Assembly: GCA_964019055.1 (NCBI GenBank)
Contig: OZ025223.1
Span: forward strand, 4,132,625-4,196,624
DNA length: 64,000 bases
DNA from: Anthopleura xanthogrammica
Taxonomy: Eukaryota; Cnidaria; Anthozoa; Actiniaria; Actiniidae
Reading direction: 5' to 3'
Position numbers and translations under genes: made by a program. The notes beneath the pieces are model-generated. The model ran no database searches. It was given only the letters and a program-made list of their open reading frames with translations, and was not told where the DNA came from. Below, in pieces: positions 55,450 through 64,000 of the stretch (position 1 is the first letter of the stretch; each line of letters starts with the position of its first letter).

Positions 55450-58044
55450 TTTGTCCAAAATGCCCTCGAATTGTACTCTGTTATCTGCAGGATCGATTCA
55501 TAACAAATTTAGCTCAATTTCTGGAAGTTTTAAGTGAGATTTTCGGGTTATTTTATCTGTCCTAATTCTGGTCTTTAAACCGCCATTTTTACGGACATCC
55601 AACACTACAGTGGCTTCTAATAAGAATGCATAACAACATTATCCCGAATACTGCAACCTGATTGGTCCATTTCTCAAGATGGAATGTCAACTGACCACAT
55701 ATGCGTCTAGGGACGGGTAGGGATCTATTTTGCATACTGCTTGTCACAAGTTGACGTAACGGTCTCTTAACACTAATAATAGCGATTTGTTGACGTCACA
55801 ACAGGAAAGAAAGTACTGTCACGGATATTTTCAAACCTATTTTTAATGATCTTGGACAATTTCTCCAACCAAAATGAGCAGTTTACCACGAGCAAACTAT
55901 GTTTTAAAAAATATTTGACAATTGAAGAAATTTATAATTATATTTATGCAAAGCTGGGTTTTAATTTTGTGAGTTTGTCAGACGTCTATGAGTCTGTCTC
56001 CCCGCGGCATTTTTGTTCGAGGTCAATATTTTCTCGCGAGCGAAACTTAGTCTAATCAATACAATAACTTAAGAAAGTAAATTTATTCGTTAAACTTCAA
56101 GAAAAGTCTTCCAAACTCAGCATGTTGTGGGCTGGGCTTTTCGTACGACCAGCCAACCAATCTGCATTTGTTGAACGTACACCGTATGACGCCTAAATAC
56201 TTAAAATAGTTTCGAGTTGTGCTTGATTGGTTCTGGACCCATATTGTAATTCCTTTTCGTCCAGGTCATTCGTTATAAACACTTAGCTATATAAATCTTT
56301 TCCGGTTTTATGAAAAAAAAATGGATTGGTATATATTTTATGGCGCGTGACTCCCGCGTAGGGAGAGGACAGGAGCCAGTTTTTACAGTGTTGAAAGATA
56401 CCGATGAAATAACAATGTCACGTTAAAAAATCTTTTGGATTCCAGCAATCATTATTAGCATTTCTAAGCTATCAAAACAGATTTTTATCTTAAGTCTTTT
56501 CCTTCCACTTTTATGTTCCAAATCACACAATACTTACGTCATTAATATCTACATTCTCTGTACATTATGTGGATAGATGACGTAATGCACATTCATGATC
56601 AACTGGGAATAGATCAACGGGCAAGCACGCGAATCCCCTAATTCATTTTAGCTGGCGGCAGATCTGAGTTCACGATTAAAAAAAAAACTTGGGAACAAAA
56701 TTTGACGAAGGTTCTCGACGCAACTTTTTAGAAAGTGCAGTATGGGAAGAGGAATATACCCGAAAACCTGTAAAACTGGTTATGGCTGGTTATTTTGAAA
56801 TGGACCTCCATGACCTAGTACTCTCAAATTATCGTGAGTGCAAATTATTACAAATTGGATTATTGATAAATGATGGAGCCTTGTAGACGGACATAAGCGA
56901 GGTAAAGGAGGTCATACACCTAAACACTCTTTAAGGTCCGTTCACACTGGCGAATTTTTGCAGTGATTTCGGCAGCGATTTCGTAAAAATGTACTAAATT
57001 TGTCTTATGCTTCTAAAGAGATATTTGTCCAGGTAATCATGATTTCCTGAGTAAAACTGTACATGTTCATTTTTTACCATTTTTGACTAAGACCCAAATC
57101 GCTGCAAAAATCGCCTCAAAAATCGCTAGTGTAAACAGGCCTAAGGCGAGACATGTATTCATATAAAAATGTTGTCAATTCGAAATAAAATTGAAAACCT
57201 CATAAAAAGTAGGATTTAATAAGGAGAATATATATTGACCTGGTTTTATTGATTCAAGTGGAGAGTATCTTTGAGAGAGAGCTATTGAAATGCTCGATAC
57301 TGGGTGTCCGTAGTGACTATTTCTATCCACAAATACGTTGTTTAGCAGCTAGTACATGCAAACAGACAGTACATTAAATTTTGCGATTTCTTTTAGTTTT
57401 GGAGATATTATCCTATTATCCGAGGTACGCCCCCTGTTAAGATCTGTTAACACCCCTTCAGGTAAGTAAAGATTATACTATATGCAAGGGATGGCAAGGG
57501 ATGACTACAAGGGATGGCATTGCTTGAAAGGGAAAATCATTGCAATAGAGGAAAAGAGTTTGGGCCACTTCTAAGGTCGTTAAAAGAAACTGAGATTTTA
57601 GTAACAATCGTGATTTAAAATTATCTAGAATAGTCCCCTTCATAGTTCCCTGCATTATCTTGAACGGTAGTCTTGCCGTTTGCATCGAAGCGAGATGCAG
57701 ATAGAGGCCCTTTTTTTAACACCTTGGACAATTATTCACCGTTCGTCTCGCTTCGATGCAAAGGCAACTCAACCTTTCAAGATGGCGCAGGGAACTGTGA
57801 AGGAACTATTTTACGACGTTAACATTCTGGAAGATTCGTGCCCTTTTAAGGCCCCTCCCAGAGGTCAAAGGCCAGTCTCAGTAATCTCCTTCGTCGCCAA
57901 ATAAGTCCACTTTCCATAATACAGTAAAACTCATTGAAAAGCGCTGAAATTCAGTCCATACACAGACAAGACAAATATCAAGATACTGTGGAAGTTTTTT
58001 TTACTGAAAATATTTTGAGAAATTCGAAAATTACTGTAGAATAC
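55450..58044. other. AFDN upstream region
   Basis: Contains the AFDN promoter and an inverted duplication at 57605-57830. No gene was recognised; the small ORFs here lack splice or homology support. Confidence 0.5.
57605..57830. repeat. inverted duplication, arms about 80 bp
   Basis: tctcgcttcgatgcaaaggc ... gcagggaactgtgaaggaac on plus matches tctcgcttcgatgcaaacgg ... gcagggaactatgaagggga on minus, with about 50 bp between. It explains the two facing small ORFs here. Confidence 0.7.
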
Positions 58045-58747
58045 CTAGGCCGCCACAATAGAGCTCGGGCAACCTGTGGTAAGTAAGTCTACACGGCACG
58101 TGCACGACATCCATTCATTTTCATGAATGGAATATTTTTCTTCCATTTTCGCCCAAGTGGGATGATCGAGTTTCAGCGTGAAAGGGACCGCGCGAAACAG
58201 ATCTGTGTGGTATGATCCGACTGCAGGCTGGCTAAACGTTTTGGGCTGTGGAGGGTCATAGCTTTGATTATTCAACTTATCTAGTTACATCCGTCTAAAC
58301 GTTATTCTCATTTCTAGGGTTCTTGGAACAATTTCTTGATGAGTAAAATCCACTTTTAGAGCAACTGTGATCAATGATGCTTCGCGCTAAAGCTCGAAAA
58401 CATGTTACAAGATTGAGGAACTGAGGGAAAGTGGGGGATAAAGTGATAACCTTGTATTAAAACAATATTTTTGAAAGCCCTTTTCAAATGCGTAATTTTA
58501 ATCCCGGCTCAACTGAAAGGCATTTTCAATTTTCAACCCCCCCCCCCCCCCCCCCCCCCAAAATAAAATAAAAAAAATTAGAACTTACCCTGCTTCTCCA
58601 GCTCGTTACCCTGTGACAGGAGTTCCGACCCCGTTTTCAATTTTCATTTATCCTTCTATCTTTTTTTCTTAATATTTTTTTCAATTCAATATTTTAGGCG
58701 CAGTCTAGCTGGATGGAAGATACGCTTGGGTTACCTGTGTTTACCAT
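58045..58747 (-). CDS. possible small two-exon gene, function unknown
   Basis: Candidate exons 58747-58735 (ATG plus 10 nt, donor gtaacc) and 58280-58045 (acceptor ctag), in frame for 82 aa. The product includes DPPQPKTFSQPAVGSYHTDL and LDHPTWAKMEEKYSIHENEW, with a composition like a real soluble protein. I recognise no domain, signal peptide or membrane segment. The first exon is only 13 nt of coding sequence, so the model rests mainly on one exon. It would be divergent from the AMPK beta gene, sharing its upstream region. Chance remains possible. Confidence 0.3.
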
Positions 58748-60029
58748 GAACCCTTGCGTGCTTTATTTTCCCAAAATGGCCGGCTGGAAGTTCGTCGTTG
58801 TGCAAACTTAAATGAAAACACAAGAAAATACGTCATTTTTTTAACTTTACTTAACGCTTTTCGTTTGAAAGGTAAGTCACAGAGGTCTCCTAAATATTAG
58901 AGATAGTTATTATCAACAGCATCTCAGTATTTCTTGTACTTTCGTGCACGAAAAATACAAGTCGGTCAGAGTGAAATTTTCCACGTCAAAATTGTCATTA
59001 AGTTAAGCTTAACCATTTTCGCATTTTATGCTGTTTGTACAACAAAAATTAAGATAAATTTCCAACTTTTAAACATCTAAAAATATGTCATATTTATTGT
59101 TCTTGTGCAAGCAGATGGCAGTCTTTGGTTTTGCCTTGAAATATTTTCCGAAGATACCTACTCTGTGAGGTTCAAGTTTGGAGTGTTAATGCGATTTAAA
59201 ACGCCTTTTTAGTCACAAATATATTCCAAAATCCTCACCAAAAATATATCCCTTATCATTAAAATTGGGATTACTTAAAAAAAAAATATATATAATTTTT
59301 TGTTGTTATAAATTTGTAATTGTATCGAGAAATTTTTTTTTTTTATAGTTTTGAATTTGACAGTTTTTTTGTTGCTGTAGGGTAATATTTTTGGAGGGCA
59401 AGCTTATTAGCTGTTAAGGGCTCCCGGTTCCCGTCATTCCCCCACTAGTGTCTGCTCCAACTCGAACAACATTCCCTTCTACGAAATAGACCAATCAGAG
59501 AGAGCCCCACAAAAGCTTGTGGGTACGACTTTAACCTTAGCTGTCTTTCCCTTGAGAGTAAACGTACGGATGATTATTATTGCAAAGTGAACCAGAATTT
59601 TTGTATAAGTAAGTTCAACATTTATTAGCAAAAGGCAATAGATGCAGTAATTAAGGCCAACATGAAGGCCAACACAGAATATATTTTCTTCCAATGCTGT
59701 CAACATAAACCTGTATTTGGGGCTCAAAATAACAGTACGTTTTATATACGGTGATTCTCCTATCGCACGGTAATTTTTGAGCTCACAAAACAGGTTCATA
59801 TTGGAGGCTCTCTCTTGATCAAACTTATCTTTATAGAAGAATTGCGAGACAGATTTTTTTGCTACTTTCTAAATCTTGTATTATTGAAGACAAAAATCTG
59901 TATTATTACTTAATTTTTCAATGCTGTTTTCTTCAACCTGGTTGCATGACTTTTTTTAATTGTATTTTTCCTCATTAATCATTGATAATCATTGTGTTTT
60001 AGCAACGTTAAGCTGCTGTTAGGGTCAAT
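58748..60029 (+). promoter_or_regulatory. AMPK beta upstream region with probable 5' UTR intron
   Basis: A strong donor (gaaag|gtaagt, intron from 58872) and an acceptor (gtgttttag, exon from 60003) suggest a non-coding first exon ending at 58871. A 5' aaaatggccggc block (YY1-like) lies at 58774. The interior is AT-rich with nothing else recognised. A poly-C run lies just outside at about 58537. Confidence 0.4.
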
Positions 60030-63000
60030 ATGGGTAACACTCAAGGAAATAAGCTTAAAGATGCCTCCAAGTCAGAATCTAGCTCGACGCTTGAATTTGA
60101 AACTGGCAAGAAGGTGTTTCCCAGTGAGGAAGAAGCTAAAAAAGCACTTGAAGGTAAATAACAGATTATATCACATTCAGATGGTATGTCTTATTGATTC
60201 AGGGTGAATAAGCCAATCAGCGAGGTTTTGCACCATCACATATCGGCACCCATGATACAGCTTGGGCTGCCTGTGATTAGATGGCAGACCAATAAAATCA
60301 CTTCACTCTTGGGAATTGAATTCTTTCTCATGTAAAACAATTGTATTGTTCCTGCCATCCGACATGGCTGCATGCCATCACATGGTGGTGCAAATTCTCT
60401 ATGTGAAGAGGATTAACGAAGTTAGTGATCAAGTCAGTTATCAAAGACAATATGAGGTGTTAAAAATCTTTCTACTTTCTGTGGTATGGATTATGGAATC
60501 ATGCACTTGCCTCACATCTGGAGTCTTGAGTTTTAAAAAAAACTATCCTTGTTTTTACAAGGGTAGCACTAAATAGCCAGTGGCTAACAAACCTGTGGCC
60601 CTCGTTTCATGATCAAATTGGAATTTAGAAATTGATTTTGTAGAGGGAGGAAAATTGGAAAACCTGGAGAAAAACCTCTTAAAGCACAGGAGAGAACCAA
60701 CTAGAAACTCTTAAACTCAGGTTGCCTTGGTGAGAGGCGAGTGCTCTCACTGCTACGCCGCCCATGCTTCCCTTGTCTGATTCCTATGTTTGATTCCTGG
60801 ACTCAGCATTACATTTGAGCAGAGTTTGGTGTACTGGTAACCTATAATTTCCTTTCTTTCCAGCTCACATGATACAGAGAGAGGAGCCATCAGGCTTTGA
60901 TTTTGATGATGAAAACATTGAACCAGAACTTCACAAGAAGATGACCATCCCTACTGTCTTTGCCTGGCTTAATGGCGGCAGAGAAATTCTGTTATCTGGA
61001 AGCTTTAATGAATGGAAAACTAGAATACCTATGAACTACAGGTATTTGATTGTAAAATAAACTATGTTTTGGGAAAAGTAATCCTATTTTTGACTGAAGC
61101 AATACTTTTGTGTGGGCATTCTACCACTTTTGAACCTATTGCCAGGTGTCCAGGTTTATGCACAAACTGACCAATCAGAGGATGCTTTGCTGCTTAGCCA
61201 AGTGGCCGTGGCTCCAAGCCCCCTGGCATATGGGGCCTCATCTTACCATATAAGGACACATACATGGAAAAGGGACCCTTAAGGAACTTATGAGGCAATG
61301 TCGTTTAATTTTTTTATTTTTTTCCTTCCATTTTTCAGTCACAATGAATTTACGGCAATTATAGAGCTTCCAGAGGGAGAACATGAGTATAAGTTCTGTG
61401 TAGACGGCAGATGGATACATGACCCAAACTTAGTAAGTGTAATCCAGCTAGCTATCCTTCTGCAAAGAAGGAAATAGAAAAGGATGGGCCACCATGTTGG
61501 TTGTGTTTTCAATGTATTTATTAACTGTATGGTATTTTTTGTTTTATCTGTTATTTTTGATCTGATGAAGGGCTTAATGGACCCTTCTCAAAATTACCTT
61601 GAATGCAAGGCTAACATGGAAAGACAAAGAAATGCCACAAATTCAATAGAGAAATGTGTGATTTCTTGTATGTTTCATGTTAGCCTCATATCCAGGATAA
61701 TTTTGAGCAGGGTCCATATGATTATAGTACCAGTAATATTTAACCAGAATTCCAAAATATCAGTCTGAAAGTAAATTATTATTTTCGTCTACAGACTGTT
61801 CAACAAACGTCTTCCTTTTAATAGGAAAATTACAGTACAAATCGAAAAACCGTGGGCACCCAATATTTCAGAAATTGTTTATTGTTCATTGATGAATCAG
61901 AAACAACTCTCTAACTACACAAAGTTTATCTGACTACAAATCAGTCAAACTTTTTTGCAGCTAGAAAATTGTTTCAGATTGCTCAACGAACGATACATGA
62001 TTTCTGACATATTTCTTGGTGCCCATGGTTTTTCGATTTGCACTGTAATTATGAAAATAGATTCAAACTCTTATTCCCCCTTTTTGCTTTCTCTTCAAGC
62101 CTACTACAAATGATAACTTTGGTGGAAGGAACAATGTTGTAACAGTGCGTAAGACAGACATGGATGTGTTTGATGCATTAGACATGGATGCAAATGCCAG
62201 TATTGGTTCTGGGTCTGTTAGTAAGTATAGCAGCATAATTCTTATGGCCACGGTCAGGGAAAACATGGCCACGGCCAGGGAATTGTCAGGGAATTTTGAT
62301 TTTGGTCAGAGAATCTTTGCAACCCACCCAAAAGTCAGTGCAAGGTCAGGGAATTTCAAAAATCAATCTTAACTCGGAATTTTCAGTTGGGCGTCCTGTC
62401 ATGGTTGCCATCACATGATGGTGCAAAGCCTCTATACATTTAACTAGCATTTTGGTTGTTCGTCCTTCTTCAGAGTAAGGAATAAAGAGAAACAGGACGT
62501 TGCCCTCCCTGATAGTGTTGTGTAATAGAATACTAATTAATTTGTTGTTGTTTCTCCTAGAATCCCAGTCTGGTGGCTCCCCCCCAGGTTCATATGGTCA
62601 AATCATTCCATCCCATAACACACCAGTGATAATAAGAGACGGCATGCATGCCAGTGTCCCTCCTGTACTCCCCCCTCATCTTCTACATGTCATCCTTAAT
62701 AAGGATGTAGTAGATCATGATGATCCCTCCTTGCTTCCAGAACCGGACCATGTCTCTTTGAATCATCTGTATGCACTCTCCATTAAGGTAAGAGTCATAC
62801 CTCTCTCCCCTCCCCTCCCCTCCCCTCCCCTCCCCTCCCCTCCCCTCCCCTCCCCTCCCCTCCCCTTACCCCACAGTATTGCTATGTCCATCTAGGTACT
62901 TCAAGGAGATAATGTACATTGATTTTTGCTTCCCAAATCCCTTGGAAGCTCCATAAAGTCTAGAATACCTCTTCTGATCTTCCCTACTTCTTAAGACTGT

Positions 63001-63738
63001 TAACACAGAGACCATGGGACATAGCTTTGAGGGGTTTTATCTGGGTTGTTGGGGGAATGCCCCCACCCCCTGGAAATTTGGGAATTGATGTTCTCAGAAG
63101 TGTGATTTCCAGTGTCCTGGTTTTGAAGGGGAATTGCAACATATTTTTTTACATTAAATTCCTGTCAAAGCTTTAGGCATCTGCGGTACCAGTGTAACAG
63201 TCCACCTTTTACCTCCAGACTCAGTTCAAACTTAACCCACTCCCTACCCATCCAAGATTGGAAATAAACCCAAGTTGACTGAGTTTGGAGAGTAAAGAGG
63301 AACTGTTAAGGTGACTGACTACTTTAGCAAGGAATAATTACAAAATAATTACAAAATAATTACAAAATAATTACAAAATAACTACAAAATGCTGAATTTT
63401 GAGCTTATTTTTAAAACTTTCTTCAAATATTTTTAGTTCATCTTTGAAAATAATGTTTAAAGTAGAAGTTTTGATAGGGGAGGGGTGGCTGGAAAGCACA
63501 TTTTGAAATCAAGATTTTACTGGGAAGACATTTCATTTGCTTTTATACTTCACCAAGATTGTAACATATGATAGTGTGGAAGTGTGCAAGGGATTCTGGT
63601 AGTTGTAGTATATGAAGGTATAATGATCTGATAATTCTATTCTATTTGTAGGATGGTGTAATGGCACTGAGTGTTACACATCGCTATGGAGATAAGTTCG
63701 TCAGCACTATCCTATATAAACCTATAAAGAATGATTAG
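60030..63738 (+). CDS. PRKAB1: AMP-activated protein kinase beta subunit
   Basis: Six exons: 60030-60153, 60864-61041, 61339-61432, 62100-62220, 62561-62787, 63652-63738; 276 aa (human beta1 270, beta2 272). The beta subunit scaffolds the AMPK alpha-gamma heterotrimer, the cellular energy sensor, and binds glycogen. Seen: N-terminal MGNTQG, an N-myristoylation site; carbohydrate-binding module CBM48 at about 68-148 with glycogen-contact residues W92, K119, W126 and N143; serine 101 in SHNEF, equivalent to human beta1 S108, its codon split by intron 2; and the C-terminal alpha/gamma-binding domain PPHLLHVILNKDV through LSVTHRYGDKFVSTILYKPI. It is probably the single ancestor-like form, so the beta1/beta2 choice has no meaning. 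Confidence 0.95.
60611..60773 (-). mobile_element. tRNA-derived SINE, family B, internal deletion
   Basis: Minus strand gggaagcatgggcggcgtag head and body to ttggaattta. The segment between the B-box and gagagaacc is shortened. AMPK beta intron 1. Confidence 0.7.
61578..61722. mobile_element. short inverted-repeat element, 'aaggctaacatg' family
   Basis: tggacccttctcaaaattac, aatgcaaggctaacatgg ... catgttagcctcatatccag, attttgagcagggtcca. AMPK beta intron 3. Confidence 0.75.
61830..62050. mobile_element. fold-back element of about 220 bp
   Basis: ttacagtacaaatcgaaaaa and ccgtgggcaccc face gggtgcccatgg-like and tttttcgatttgcactgtaa. It ends about 50 bp before AMPK beta exon 4. Confidence 0.75.
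62806..62866. repeat. (CCCCT)n microsatellite
   Basis: About 11 cccct units, beginning some 20 bp after the AMPK beta exon 5 donor. Confidence 0.9.
63333..63388. repeat. short tandem repeat, aattacaaaat
   Basis: Five near-identical 11-bp units (aataattacaaaataattac...), AMPK beta intron 5. Confidence 0.9.
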
Positions 63739-63771
63739 CCCTGGTTATTAAAAGAATACGAAGGGTAGTTA

Positions 63772-63956
63772 CACCTACTTGCAAAAACGTTGTCATACAA
63801 CATTTGAACATTTGTAGTTTCAAGATTAGGAATAAATTAAAAGTACAAAAGAAAGAGTTCTGCTTTAATGATCTTCTTTTGTACTTTTAATTTATTCCTA
63901 ATCCACTAAACTACAAATGCTCAAATGTTGTATGACAACGTTCTTGCAAGTAGGTG
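63772..63956. mobile_element. 185-bp fold-back element flanked by TA
   Basis: Arms of about 75 bp (cacctacttgcaaaaacgtt ... aacgttcttgcaagtaggtg) with TA at 63770-63771 and 63957-63958. It inserts 33 bp after the AMPK beta stop codon and carries an AATAAA at 63831-63836. Confidence 0.85.
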
Positions 63957-64000
63957 TATGCTCTCTTTGGTTCCTACCCCTGGTTAATCCAGGGATGCCA

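Noticed and set aside
59479..59799. 106-aa minus-strand ORF upstream of AMPK beta
   Set aside because: AT-rich, hydrophobic and unlike a known family; no splice sites placing it in a gene.
62500..62895. Single 131-aa ORF covering AMPK beta exon 5
   Set aside because: Only 62561-62787 is exon; the rest reads into intron and the (CCCCT)n repeat.

Overview
The window is nuclear DNA from an intron-rich, AT-rich animal genome. All gene models below were assembled by hand from GT..AG splice sites with reading phase checked across every junction. The proteins closely resemble their human counterparts. Together with the dense load of short fold-back elements and tRNA-derived SINEs, this suggests an early-branching invertebrate, most likely an anthozoan cnidarian (coral or sea anemone). 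The species assignment is inference; no bacterial, viral or organellar gene order is seen.

Layout, left to right. A 57-bp satellite array joined to a tRNA-derived SINE occupies 1-722. WARS2, the mitochondrial tryptophanyl-tRNA synthetase, lies on the minus strand (1464-6958, 6 exons). It is divergent from CHMP1 (7629-11881 plus, 9 exons including a 20-nt microexon), an ESCRT-III subunit. A repeat-bearing spacer leads to SAP18 (14399-15834 plus, 4 exons). SAP18 converges on a small 5-exon gene homologous to vertebrate CXorf65 (16621-17775 minus). That gene is head-to-head with AK9, adenylate kinase 9 (18377-36995 plus, 30 exons, 1866 aa, four P-loops), across a 600-bp shared promoter with an RFX X-box-like site. 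AK9 converges on AFDN, afadin (38958-55449 minus, 15 exons, 2479 aa), which has RA-RA-FHA-DIL-PDZ domains followed by a very long charged coiled coil. The last gene is the AMPK beta subunit (60030-63738 plus, 6 exons). A possible two-exon 82-aa gene of unknown function lies at 58045-58747 minus.

The genes do not form a pathway and look like ordinary housekeeping, ciliary and junction genes. The closest functional pairing is CXorf65-like/AK9, where the shared promoter hints at common ciliary regulation. The non-coding DNA is crowded with mobile elements: at least ten families of short non-autonomous DNA transposons, several flanked by TTAA as in piggyBac insertions, two SINE families, and two minisatellites that each occur at two unrelated loci. 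I found no operon-like system, CRISPR array, rRNA, intact tRNA gene or intact transposase or reverse transcriptase.
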